Part shown: one piece after another, positions 7,935 to 16,180 of the stretch
Numbering within the stretch: position 1 is the first letter of the stretch
Layout: each line of letters starts with the position of its first letter
Assembly (NCBI GenBank): GCA_049289295.1
Contig: JBATLL010000093.1
Span: 1 to 64,000 of the forward strand
Direction: 5' to 3'
DNA length: 64,000 nucleotides
Origin: BOKV01 sp049289295
GTDB lineage: Bacteria > Pseudomonadota > Alphaproteobacteria > Rhizobiales > Rhizobiaceae
Program-made: the position numbers and the translations under genes
The notes under the pieces: generated by a model
What the model saw: the letters and a program-made list of their open reading frames with translations, nothing else
Database searches by the model: none
What the model was told of the DNA's origin: nothing

Positions 7935-8621
7935 TCAGAGGCTTGGCACGACCAGGTCCTGCACTTCACCATCGATGTGCAGCTTGCCACCCGTTACCGA
8001 CTGCAGGTCATCGAGCGAAATGGCGGCGAGTTTTTCCCGCAGGACAAATCTGCTTTCAGCGATGTCGATGACAGCAAGGGACGTGTAGACCCGGGTGACA
8101 CAGCCAACGCCTGTAAGCGGCATGGTGCACCGGGCAAGAAGCTTCGGTTTGCCGTCGCGCGTTGTGTGTTCGGTTACCACCGCCACACGCCGGGCACCAT
8201 GGACCAGGTCCATCGCGCCGCCCACCGCCGGAATGCCGCCCTTGCCGGTCGACCAGTTTGCGAGGTCGCCATTTTCTGCAACCTGGTAGGCGCCGAGCAC
8301 CGCGAGGTCGAGATGTCCGCCGCGCACCATCGCGAAGCTGTCGGCATGGTGGAAGAATGCCGCGCCTGGTTTGAGCGTGATCGCTTTCTTCCCGGCATTG
8401 ATCAAGTCCCAGTCCTCTTTGCCTTCCGGCGGGGCTTCGCCAAATCCCAACACGCCATTTTCGGTATGGTAGATGACATCACGACCGCTCGGCTGGAAAC
8501 GTGCAATCATTTCCGGAAAGCCGATGCCGAGATTGACATAGGCTCCGTCTTCCAGGTCCTGCGCAGCGCGCCAGGCGATCTGTTCGTTGGTTAGCTTGAT
8601 TGAATCGATCTTCAGGCTCAT
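7935..8621 (-). CDS. pcaJ: 3-oxoacid CoA-transferase, subunit B (PcaJ/ScoB type)
   Basis: The 228-aa beta subunit carries the catalytic glutamate in TENGVLGFG (E54), which forms the enzyme-CoA thioester in class I CoA-transferases. GAAFFHHADSFAMVRGGH and GGAMDLVHGA are family signatures. With the alpha subunit, whose gene overlaps this one by four bases, it moves CoA from succinyl-CoA to a 3-oxo acid. The sequence looks closest to 3-oxoadipate CoA-transferase, but acetoacetate is a possible substrate; no protocatechuate genes lie nearby. It converges on the deacylase gene with only 22 bases between stops. Confidence 0.85.
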   Translation of the reverse strand: MSLKIDSIKLTNEQIAWRAAQDLEDGAYVNLGIGFPEMIARFQPSGRDVIYHTENGVLGFGEAPPEGKEDWDLINAGKKAITLKPGAAFFHHADSFAMVRGGHLDLAVLGAYQVAENGDLANWSTGKGGIPAVGGAMDLVHGARRVAVVTEHTTRDGKPKLLARCTMPLTGVGCVTRVYTSLAVIDIAESRFVLREKLAAISLDDLQSVTGGKLHIDGEVQDLVVPSL

Positions 8622-9337
8622 GCGGCGCTCCTGCGAAATGCCACGCCTTCGCGGTTGAGTGTTTCTTCCTGTGCGGGATTGCTCACCTCGACCAAACCAT
8701 CAACGAAAATGCCCGGCGTGACCACCTGCTCCGGGTCGATCCCGCCAGCAGGCACAATCCGCGTGACCTGGGCAATCGTATTCCCGGCAGCCATCGCCAT
8801 CAGCGGATTGAAATTGCGCGCGGCCATCCGGTAAGTGAGATTGCCCATCCTGTCGCCGGCCTCTGCCTTGATAAGGGTGTAGTCTGCCTTGAGCCAGCGT
8901 TCGCGCACATAGGTCTTGCCATCGAATTGCTCCACCGGCTTGCCGGTCGCCAGATCCGTTCCAACACTCGTCGGCGTGTAAAAGGCCGGGATACCCGCGC
9001 CGCCAGCACGGATTCGCTCGGCCAGGGTTCCCTGCGGGACCAGTTCAAGCTCGATCTTGCCAGCCAGATAGGTTTCGGTGAACACCTTCGGGTCTGCGGA
9101 CCGCGGAAATGAACAGATAAGCTTGGCAACCATGCCATGCTCGATCAGCGCTGCCAGTCCGACATGCCCGTTGCCGGCATTGTTGTTCACGATAGTCAGG
9201 TTTCTGGGTCCATGCTCGACAAGCGCGTGAATGAGTTCGATGGGCGAACCGGAGCCACCGAACCCGCCAATCATAACGGTTGCGCCATCACCGATCCGGG
9301 CCACTGCCGCACGGCAATCGGAAAGTGTCTTGTCCAT
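8618..9337 (-). CDS. pcaI: 3-oxoacid CoA-transferase, subunit A (PcaI/ScoA type)
   Basis: This is the 239-aa alpha subunit, with the GGFGGSGSP loop (residues 24-32) that binds CoA, then PQGTLAERIRAGGAGI and FYTPTSVGT, all standard for PcaI/ScoA. ATG 9337 is preferred over an in-frame TTG at 9352 because GGGAG lies about eight bases upstream of it. It overlaps the beta-subunit gene in an ATGA junction, which favours equal expression of the two subunits. It is transcribed divergently from gyrB. Confidence 0.86.
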   Translation of the reverse strand: MDKTLSDCRAAVARIGDGATVMIGGFGGSGSPIELIHALVEHGPRNLTIVNNNAGNGHVGLAALIEHGMVAKLICSFPRSADPKVFTETYLAGKIELELVPQGTLAERIRAGGAGIPAFYTPTSVGTDLATGKPVEQFDGKTYVRERWLKADYTLIKAEAGDRMGNLTYRMAARNFNPLMAMAAGNTIAQVTRIVPAGGIDPEQVVTPGIFVDGLVEVSNPAQEETLNREGVAFRRSAA

Positions 9338-9518
9338 CTGGGTCTCCCGCAACTGTCACTTTCATGTTCATGCGCAAGCGCGGCTCAACAGGCAAGTAAA
9401 AAGGCGGATACCGCCGTTTGGGGCCTTTTCGCATTCACGGTTTGACCGGTGTCGGTGTTTGGTTTTGACGGCAGTAGAAGCTATAGTGACATACCAAAAG
9501 GCAGCGATTCGCGATTTC

Positions 9519-9543
9519 GCTGCAAATCGCTGCAAATCGCTGA
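9519..9543. repeat. Short tandem direct repeat upstream of gyrB
   Basis: The ten-base unit TGCAAATCGC occurs twice in tandem and is preceded and followed by partial copies (CGC and TG). It lies 28-50 bases before the gyrB ATG, within the 5' leader. Its role is unknown; gyrB promoters are often supercoiling-sensitive, but nothing here proves a link. Confidence 0.5.
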
Positions 9544-9570
9544 AAAGCCTGAAAGAATACGGAACACTCA

Positions 9571-12006
9571 ATGACCGAACCGAACAATGGCCCGCAGCTC
9601 AATGAGGCGGAATACGGCGCCGATTCCATCAAGGTTCTCAAGGGCCTGGATGCAGTGCGCAAACGTCCGGGCATGTATATCGGCGACACTGACGACGGTT
9701 CGGGTCTTCACCACATGGTCTATGAGGTGGTGGACAATGCCATTGACGAAGCCCTTGCCGGGCATGCCGATCTGGTCACCGTTACCCTGAACCCGGACGG
9801 CTCCTGCACCGTTACCGACAATGGCCGCGGAATTCCTACCGGAATTCACGAAAGCGAAGGTGTTTCGGCTGCCGAAGTCATCATGACCCAGCTGCATGCC
9901 GGCGGAAAGTTCGACCAGAATTCCTACAAGGTTTCCGGTGGCCTGCACGGCGTCGGTGTCTCCGTCGTGAATGCCCTTTCGGTCTGGCTCAAGCTCAAGA
10001 TCCGCCAGCGCGGCGAAGTGCACGAAATGAGCTTCACCAATGGTGTGGCTGACAGCCCGCTGAAGATCACCGGAAAGACCGACGAGCGTAACGGAACGGA
10101 AGTGACCTTCCTTCCCTCAACGGCCACCTTCACCATGGTCGATTTCGACTATCACACGCTTGAGCATCGTCTGCGCGAATTGGCATTCCTGAACTCGGGC
10201 GTTCGCATTGTCCTGTCGGACAAGCGAGGCGTGGAAGAGAAACGCGAGGAACTGCTGTATGAGGGCGGCCTTGAGGCTTTCGTGCGCTACCTTGACCGGA
10301 CACGCACGCCCCTGATCGCCAACCCCATCTATCTGAAATCGGAAAAGGACGGCATCACCGTCGAAGTTGCCTTGTGGTGGAACGATTCCTACCACGAGAA
10401 TGTCCTTTGCTTCACAAACAACATTCCTCAGCGCGATGGCGGCACCCATCTTGCCGGATTCCGCGGAGCCCTGACCCGCCAGGTCACGGGCTATGCGGAA
10501 TCATCGGGCATCACCAAGAAGGAAAAGGTCTCGCTGACCGGCGATGATTGCCGCGAGGGCCTGACCTGCGTTCTTTCAGTAAAGGTACCCGACCCCAAAT
10601 TCTCGTCCCAGACCAAGGACAAACTCGTTTCGTCAGAAGTGCGGCCGGTCGTGGAAAGCCTTGTGAGCGAGACGCTGAATGCCTGGTTTGAGGAAAACCC
10701 CTCCGAGGCAAGGGTTGTTGTCGGCAAGGTTGCCGAAGCAGCCGCGGCGAGAGAAGCAGCGCGCAAGGCGCGCGAACTAACGCGCCGCAAGGGTGCCCTC
10801 GACATCGCTTCCCTGCCGGGCAAGCTCGCCGATTGCCAGGAGCGTGATCCAGCCAAATCCGAACTTTTCCTCGTCGAAGGTGACTCGGCAGGTGGCTCCG
10901 CCAAGCAGGGACGCAACCGCGCCAATCAGGCCGTCCTGCCGCTGCGTGGCAAGATCCTCAATGTCGAACGCGCGCGTTTCGACAAGATGCTTGGCAGCCA
11001 GGAAATCGGAACACTCATCACGGCGCTCGGCACCGGCATCGGCAAGGATGAGTTCAACATCGACAAGCTGCGCTATCACCGCATCATCATCATGACCGAT
11101 GCCGATGTCGATGGCGCACACATTCGCACCCTTCTACTCACCTTCTTCTTCCGCCAGATGTCGGCGCTCATCGAGCGCGGGCACATCTACATTGCCCAGC
11201 CACCACTCTACAAGGTGACCCGTGGCAAGAGTTCCCAGTATCTCAAGAACGAAAGAGCTCTCGAGAACTTCCTCATTGAAGGTGGACTTGAGGAAGCCAG
11301 GCTTGAACTGGCTTCCGGTGAAGTTCGCACAGGCGCTGATTTGCGCGCTGTCATTGACACGGCACTTCAGGCCAGAACGCTGCTGGACAATCTCCACACG
11401 CGCTACAACAAGGACGTCATCGAGCAGGCCGCCATTGCCGGTGCCCTCAACGAGGCGCTGATCTCTGATGCGCAAAGGGCGACGGAGGCCGCTGCCGATG
11501 TGGCGCGCAGACTCGATGTGATTGCCGAGGAAACCGAACGCGGCTGGCAGGGCGAGCGCCTGTCCGACGGCGGACTTGCATTCGAGCGCATGGTACGCGG
11601 CGTCAAGGAGACGGCGATGATTGATGCCGCCCTGATCGCCTCGGCGGATGCCCGGCGTCTCGATGCGATTGCGCAGCCGCTGCACGATGTCTATGGCAGC
11701 CCGCCGGTCTTCATGCGGCGCGATGATTCCCTCATTGTGTCGGGGCCACGCGCCCTGCTCAATTCCGTGTTTGCCGTAGGGCGAAAGGGCCTGTCGCTGC
11801 AGCGCTACAAGGGTCTGGGCGAGATGAACCCCGATCAGCTATGGGAAACGACGCTTGATCCCGATGTTCGCTCCCTGCTGCAGGTAAAGGTCAATGACGC
11901 AACGGACGCCGATGATCTGTTCTCGCGATTGATGGGCGAGGAAGTCGAACCCCGCAAGATATTCATCCAGGACAATGCGCTCTCGGTGGCAAATCTGGAT
12001 ACCTGA
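9571..12006 (+). CDS. gyrB: DNA gyrase subunit B
   Basis: The 811-aa ATPase subunit of gyrase works with GyrA (not in this window) to introduce negative supercoils. It has an N-terminal GHKL ATPase domain (catalytic Glu in YEVVDNAIDEA near residue 52; GRGIP; GGLHGVGVSVVNALS). A transducer domain follows. The TOPRIM domain has LVEGDSAGGSAKQGRNR near residues 435-450 and the metal-binding DADVDGAHI near 510. The C-terminal LQRYKGLGEMNPDQLWETT motif is present. Length matches alphaproteobacterial GyrB. It stands alone here, about 9 kb from recF, rather than in the classic dnaN-recF-gyrB row. Confidence 0.98.
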   Translation: MTEPNNGPQLNEAEYGADSIKVLKGLDAVRKRPGMYIGDTDDGSGLHHMVYEVVDNAIDEALAGHADLVTVTLNPDGSCTVTDNGRGIPTGIHESEGVSAAEVIMTQLHAGGKFDQNSYKVSGGLHGVGVSVVNALSVWLKLKIRQRGEVHEMSFTNGVADSPLKITGKTDERNGTEVTFLPSTATFTMVDFDYHTLEHRLRELAFLNSGVRIVLSDKRGVEEKREELLYEGGLEAFVRYLDRTRTPLIANPIYLKSEKDGITVEVALWWNDSYHENVLCFTNNIPQRDGGTHLAGFRGALTRQVTGYAESSGITKKEKVSLTGDDCREGLTCVLSVKVPDPKFSSQTKDKLVSSEVRPVVESLVSETLNAWFEENPSEARVVVGKVAEAAAAREAARKARELTRRKGALDIASLPGKLADCQERDPAKSELFLVEGDSAGGSAKQGRNRANQAVLPLRGKILNVERARFDKMLGSQEIGTLITALGTGIGKDEFNIDKLRYHRIIIMTDADVDGAHIRTLLLTFFFRQMSALIERGHIYIAQPPLYKVTRGKSSQYLKNERALENFLIEGGLEEARLELASGEVRTGADLRAVIDTALQARTLLDNLHTRYNKDVIEQAAIAGALNEALISDAQRATEAAADVARRLDVIAEETERGWQGERLSDGGLAFERMVRGVKETAMIDAALIASADARRLDAIAQPLHDVYGSPPVFMRRDDSLIVSGPRALLNSVFAVGRKGLSLQRYKGLGEMNPDQLWETTLDPDVRSLLQVKVNDATDADDLFSRLMGEEVEPRKIFIQDNALSVANLDT

Positions 12007-12077
12007 ACGGCCGACTTTTCCGGCAAAGTGCGAATCGTGAATGCAGCGCATTGCCGCAGCGATGGAATGGGACTTGA

Positions 12078-12099
12078 AATATTAGAAAAAACTAATATT
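12078..12099. promoter_or_regulatory. AT-rich palindrome upstream of the rhodanese gene
   Basis: AATATTAG and CTAATATT form an 8-bp perfect inverted repeat separated by six A. It is an A/T island in otherwise GC-rich DNA, 49 bases upstream of the rhodanese ATG. ArsR/SmtB-type repressors such as BigR/SqrR, which sense reactive sulfur, bind AT-rich dyads near rhodanese genes in rhizobia. It could also be a weak hairpin after gyrB, but no T-tract follows. Confidence 0.5.
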
Positions 12100-12147
12100 A
12101 AATCAGGAAACGCGTAACGCATCCCCATTGCATCGTGGAGCGGATCA

Positions 12148-12492
12148 ATGTTCTCCCAGTTTTTCAACAGGTCCGGAGCCAGGCCGCAAAGCACGATCGA
12201 TCATGATTCGATGGTAGCCGCAGTCGACAAGGGCTCGCATCTTCTCGTCGATGTCCGCGAGATCCAGGAATTTCGCGCTGGCACGATCAAGGGAGCGCTG
12301 AACGCGCCCCTGTCCGTATTTGACCCTGCAAAGATACCTGCCGACAAGCCGATCATCGTTTTCTGCGCCGCCGGTGGACGTTCGGGAATTGCGCAAAAGA
12401 TGCTTGCGGCTGCCGGCAAGTCGGATGCGGTGAATTATCGGCCCGGTGTTGGCGGATGGCGATTGCAGGGCATGCCACTGGTTCGGCCTTGA
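12148..12492 (+). CDS. Single-domain rhodanese-like sulfurtransferase
   Basis: This 114-aa single rhodanese domain carries the active-site loop CAAGGRS with catalytic cysteine C73. The LLVDVRE(x)EF element at residues 32-42 and HIxGA-like GTIKGALNAPL near 46-54 are usual for the fold. It would accept sulfane sulfur (from thiosulfate or a persulfide) and transfer it to a thiol acceptor. There is no signal peptide, so it acts in the cytosol. An AT-rich palindrome immediately upstream suggests its own regulated promoter, separate from gyrB. It converges on panE. Confidence 0.9.
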   Translation: MFSQFFNRSGARPQSTIDHDSMVAAVDKGSHLLVDVREIQEFRAGTIKGALNAPLSVFDPAKIPADKPIIVFCAAGGRSGIAQKMLAAAGKSDAVNYRPGVGGWRLQGMPLVRP

Positions 12493-12520
12493 ACGACAGG
12501 GTCATCCGGGAACAGGGTGC

Positions 12521-13492
12521 CTAACGCGCAGCCCTGTTGGCCGGGTGGGCGGAATTGAAGATTTCCTGAACCTTTGCCATCACTGCAACATTGACCGGCG
12601 TGGGCACATTGATCTGCCTGCCGAGCCGGACGATTTCCCCTTGCAGATGCTCGATCTCGGGCTCCCGCCCTCGCTCCAGATCCTCCGCCATCGAGGAGCG
12701 GGCATCATCATCCATCTGCAACATGCCGGAAGCAACAATCCGAAATACCGGGTCGGGTAACCGCAGGAGTGTGGGAGCAAGGCCAGGAGAGACCTTGCCG
12801 ATCTTGGCCGGCTTGATTCCCGCCTTGCGCAGCACACGCAGGCCCTCTTCGATGCAATCGGCGAGAACCAGCCGGTGCTTGCGGATGGACAATTGTTGCT
12901 TGAGCGGTAGCCCGGAAATGGCATTGACCGCATTGTTGAGATTCATCAGCAGCTTGCCCCACAGGACTGCCTTGATATTTTTGTCCACGGACGCCGCCAC
13001 GCCGGCTGACACCAAAGTCGTGGCAAGCTGCAGGGCACCCTTGGCATCCTCCAGGATAATCTCCCCCTCGGTTCCCTGATGAAACCGATTGCCGCCGATC
13101 TGCACGACATTGAACGTGACGATGCCAGCCAGAACATGATTTCCCGGCAGCGCTTCGCGCAGGATGGCTGTGTTGGACACGCCGTTCTGCAATGAGACTA
13201 TGAGTGTGTCAGGCGCAATCACATCCGCCAGCGTTCTCGCCACTGCAGCTGTATCCATGCTTTTCACGCAGACCAGAACCACGTCGCAACCCGTCAGAGA
13301 CTTGATGTCCTGGCTCATATGCGGAAGCGGCACGGTTGCCGTTCTGCCGTCGAAGGATGTCAGGATCAACGCGTCTGCAAGGCGTGTCGCCATTGACGGG
13401 CGGCCCAGAAACGCCACACCATCCCCGCCAGCCGCCAGTCTGCCACCAACATAGCAGCCGATCGAACCAGCACCGTAGATACCGACCTTCAT
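12521..13492 (-). CDS. panE: 2-dehydropantoate 2-reductase (ApbA/PanE family)
   Basis: The 323-aa protein has an N-terminal NADP-binding GAGSIG motif (residues 7-12), VCVKSMDT near 75-82, LQNGVSN near 101-107, and the catalytic lysine in LWGKLLMNLNNAVNA (K180) with the following Asn residues. It would reduce ketopantoate to pantoate for coenzyme A synthesis. Bacteria often carry several PanE-like paralogs acting on other 2-oxo acids, and no other pantothenate genes lie nearby, so the physiological substrate is less certain than the family. Confidence 0.85.
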   Translation of the reverse strand: MKVGIYGAGSIGCYVGGRLAAGGDGVAFLGRPSMATRLADALILTSFDGRTATVPLPHMSQDIKSLTGCDVVLVCVKSMDTAAVARTLADVIAPDTLIVSLQNGVSNTAILREALPGNHVLAGIVTFNVVQIGGNRFHQGTEGEIILEDAKGALQLATTLVSAGVAASVDKNIKAVLWGKLLMNLNNAVNAISGLPLKQQLSIRKHRLVLADCIEEGLRVLRKAGIKPAKIGKVSPGLAPTLLRLPDPVFRIVASGMLQMDDDARSSMAEDLERGREPEIEHLQGEIVRLGRQINVPTPVNVAVMAKVQEIFNSAHPANRAAR

Positions 13493-13529
13493 CCTGTTTC
13501 CACTTCACCGTGACAAGAACGCAAGAAGG

Positions 13530-14168
13530 TCAGAAAATTCCGGTAACGGCAAGGCCTGCGGTCGCAATCACGCCGATCACGATTCCCAGCGACAGAACCG
13601 AAAATACCACTCCCAGCGCGAACCACAGACCGTCGCGTTCACCAAGGCCGAGGCTCGCGGCCGCTATGGCAGCGGCGGGAACGAAGTTTGCAAAGGGAAG
13701 CGGCAGGATGAGAATGATGCCCATGACAATCGCCATCACGCCGGTTGCTATCTCGACGGCGCGGTGTGGCAGGAACCAGTAGCGCGGGCGCGCGATTTTC
13801 TCGAACCGCTCGATCCAGGGCACGATTCGGCTGATGACGGTACGCAGTTTGACCATGCCGATCTGCTTGTGCCGGATGAAGCCCGGCAGGACTGGTCGCC
13901 GATACCCAAGCATCAGTTGCACCGCCACGAATATCATCGGCAAGCCAAATATGGTGGATGTGCCGGGTGGCGCCGGGATCAGGTTTGGAGCACATAGCAG
14001 AAACAGGGACGCGCTGAATCCGCGGTCTCGCAACGTTCGCGTGATGTCGCCAATGGCAAGTGTCTCGCGATCACGTCGGGCAAGCCGAAGCAACAGGGCG
14101 GACAGGCGTTCGAGAACCGGTGCCTCCTCTTCCGTCTGCAGCTTCGCATCGGATATCTGGTCATGCAT
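13530..14168 (-). CDS. exoD: ExoD family membrane protein
   Basis: The 212-aa protein has a cytosolic helical N-terminus followed by hydrophobic segments. The ExoD signature APNLIPAPPGTSTIFGLPMIFVAVQLMLG lies at residues about 60-88. ExoD was named in Sinorhizobium, where mutants are altered in exopolysaccharide and alkali sensitivity; its biochemical role is unknown. The C-terminal part has three or four membrane segments. It is divergent from a PilZ-domain gene, which may link both to surface or polysaccharide control, though this is only suggestive. Confidence 0.85.
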   Translation of the reverse strand: MHDQISDAKLQTEEEAPVLERLSALLLRLARRDRETLAIGDITRTLRDRGFSASLFLLCAPNLIPAPPGTSTIFGLPMIFVAVQLMLGYRRPVLPGFIRHKQIGMVKLRTVISRIVPWIERFEKIARPRYWFLPHRAVEIATGVMAIVMGIILILPLPFANFVPAAAIAAASLGLGERDGLWFALGVVFSVLSLGIVIGVIATAGLAVTGIF

Positions 14169-14304
14169 GAAATTGGGCTTCTTCTTTGCGCCTGGTTATC
14201 CAATTGGAAACAATTATCGTCATAATCACACCGAGGCTTTCACCAGTTGGGGATCATCCTTGTCAAAACAAGGGCGGCCAAATGGAAAACGAGCGGAGAT
14301 TTTG

Positions 14305-14628
14305 ATGCCAGCCCCAGCCATGATGGAGCGACTGCCGGAAACCGACGAGGCAAACGCGCTCATGCGCAACGAGCGCCGGGTCGATCTCAGGGAAGATGCC
14401 CGGGACCTGTCAGAAATCTATGTCGCGGGAAGCAAGATTCCCATTACCTGTCTGGTCCACAATGTTTCCGCACGTGGCGCATTGATCGAATCTGCCGTTC
14501 CCGATCTGCCGAACCGGTTCATCCTGACCAACCATTCACGCGGCAATCGCATGGTCTGTGAAGTGGCCTGGCGCTCCGGCAACATGTTCGGTGTGCGCTT
14601 CGCCACCATACCACGGCCATTGAAATAG
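14305..14628 (+). CDS. Stand-alone PilZ-domain protein (predicted c-di-GMP effector)
   Basis: The 107-aa protein consists of one PilZ domain. The c-di-GMP-binding signatures are present: RxxxR at R21-R25 (in RNERR) and NxSxxG at N53-G58 (NVSARG). The usual hydrophobic end MFGVRFA lies near residue 95. The ATG at 14305 was chosen because GGAG lies about seven bases upstream and the alternative frame extends into the exoD promoter region. It is divergent from exoD and upstream of dddP. Its target is unknown. Confidence 0.85.
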   Translation: MPAPAMMERLPETDEANALMRNERRVDLREDARDLSEIYVAGSKIPITCLVHNVSARGALIESAVPDLPNRFILTNHSRGNRMVCEVAWRSGNMFGVRFATIPRPLK

Positions 14629-14747
14629 CGTCGCGCGCGCGCCGTTTTGTGACAAGGAATGCCGCGAAGGGATATTCCTGCGCTTGACGACCGCCGCTAG
14701 TCTGTAACCGATCCGGGGCATGCCGCCCCGCTTTCGGAGCGCAGCCG

Positions 14748-16082
14748 ATGGACAATATTTCCGCCTACTCGACCTCAAATCGGAAAATCGACCCTTCGCG
14801 CCGGCCGCGCACAAGACCGGACGGGTCGCCGGATGACAATGACCGCGTCGAAATCGGACCAACGCAACTGGCATTCGATGCATGGGCAAAGGCCGGACTG
14901 GAAGCGCCAAACCTCGACGCAATGCGCGATTTCCGTCTCAAGCGGATCATCGCCGAGTTGCGCAAGAACGATTATGCGGGATTGCTGTGTTTCGATCCCC
15001 TCAACATTCGCTACGTGACTGACACGACAAACATGCAGCTGTGGGTCACGCACAACCCTTCACGCGCCTGTTTCGTTTCCGCAGACGGCTACATCGTGCT
15101 GTGGGATTATGCCCGGTGCGATCACCTGTCCGCCCATTTGCCTCTGGTGCGCGAATACCGCACCGGCGCATCCTTCTTCTATTTCGTTTCCGGTGATCGG
15201 GTTGTCGAGCATGCCGCCAGATTCGCTTCCGAAATTGACGGCCTGATGCGCGAACATGGCGGCTCAAACCGGAGAATTGCCATCGACAGGATCGAACCGG
15301 AAGGCCTTCTGGCTCTGCACCGGTTGGGAATTGAGACGTTCCAGGGCCAGGCAGTTACGGAACTGGCCAGAGTCATCAAGGGCCCCGACGATATCAAGGC
15401 CCTCAAATGCGCGGTCCATTCCTGTGAACTGGCCATGCACCGCATGCAGGACGAACTGCGCCCGGGCATGACCGAAAATGATCTGTGGTCGATCCTGCAC
15501 GCCGACAATATCCGACATGGCGGCGAATGGATCGAGACACGCATTCTCGCCACTGGACCGCGTACAAATCCCTGGTTTCAGGAATGCGGTCCGCGCGTCA
15601 TTCAGGACGGCGATATCGTTGCGTTCGATACCGATCTGATTGGCGTCTACGGCATGTGCTGTGACATTTCGCGGACATGGCTTTGCGGTGATGGCGAACC
15701 CACGGCAGAACAGAAACGGGTCTATCGCCACGCCTATGAGCAGGTGATGAACAATATTGCCATCCTCAAACCCGGCCTGACCTTCAGGGAGTTCACCGAA
15801 AAGGCTGATCCCGGACCGCAGGAATTTCGTGCGCAGCGCTACGGCGTGCTCGCGCATGGCGTCGGCCTTTGTGACGAATACCCCAGTCTCTATTTTCAGG
15901 AAGACTATCCCTCGACAGGGTATGACGGCGTTTTCGAGCCGGGCATGGCGATCTGCGTGGAAAGCTACAGCGGCACGGTTGGCGGCAGCTTCGGTGTTAA
16001 GCTGGAACAGCAGGTTCTCATCACCGAGACCGGTACGCAGGACATAACCAGCTATCCCTACGAGGAGAAGTTCCTGCGCTGA
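14748..16082 (+). CDS. dddP: Dimethylsulfoniopropionate (DMSP) lyase DddP (M24-like fold)
   Basis: The 444-aa protein is a DddP lyase rather than a generic M24 peptidase. The N-terminal NRKIDPSR, NDRVEIGPTQLAF, FDPLNIRY and TNMQLW elements are characteristic of DddP. Metal ligands D294, D296, D306, H370, E405 and E420 are present, and so is the DddP-specific catalytic aspartate in HGVGLCDE (D376). All are offset by one from the numbering I remember for the Roseobacter enzyme. It would cleave DMSP to dimethyl sulfide and acrylate in the cytosol. The start has GGAG eight bases upstream. No DMSP transporter or acrylate gene is adjacent. Some DddP homologs are inactive, so activity remains a prediction. 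Confidence 0.88.
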   Translation: MDNISAYSTSNRKIDPSRRPRTRPDGSPDDNDRVEIGPTQLAFDAWAKAGLEAPNLDAMRDFRLKRIIAELRKNDYAGLLCFDPLNIRYVTDTTNMQLWVTHNPSRACFVSADGYIVLWDYARCDHLSAHLPLVREYRTGASFFYFVSGDRVVEHAARFASEIDGLMREHGGSNRRIAIDRIEPEGLLALHRLGIETFQGQAVTELARVIKGPDDIKALKCAVHSCELAMHRMQDELRPGMTENDLWSILHADNIRHGGEWIETRILATGPRTNPWFQECGPRVIQDGDIVAFDTDLIGVYGMCCDISRTWLCGDGEPTAEQKRVYRHAYEQVMNNIAILKPGLTFREFTEKADPGPQEFRAQRYGVLAHGVGLCDEYPSLYFQEDYPSTGYDGVFEPGMAICVESYSGTVGGSFGVKLEQQVLITETGTQDITSYPYEEKFLR

Positions 16083-16180
16083 CGTTCTGGCAAGGCGTCG
16101 CATTTTCGCCCTTCTTTTGCGTCACGTCGCTCGCAGATTCAACGGGCGCCAAAGGCGCGTTGCATAGGGGCATTTGAGTT

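Noticed and set aside
9465..9487. TTGACG ... TATAGT as a gyrB promoter
   Set aside because: The two elements are separated by only 11 bases, too short for a normal sigma-70 promoter.
14748..16082. Generic Xaa-Pro aminopeptidase/M24 peptidase call
   Set aside because: The DddP-specific N-terminus and the catalytic aspartate in HGVGLCDE point to a DMSP lyase.
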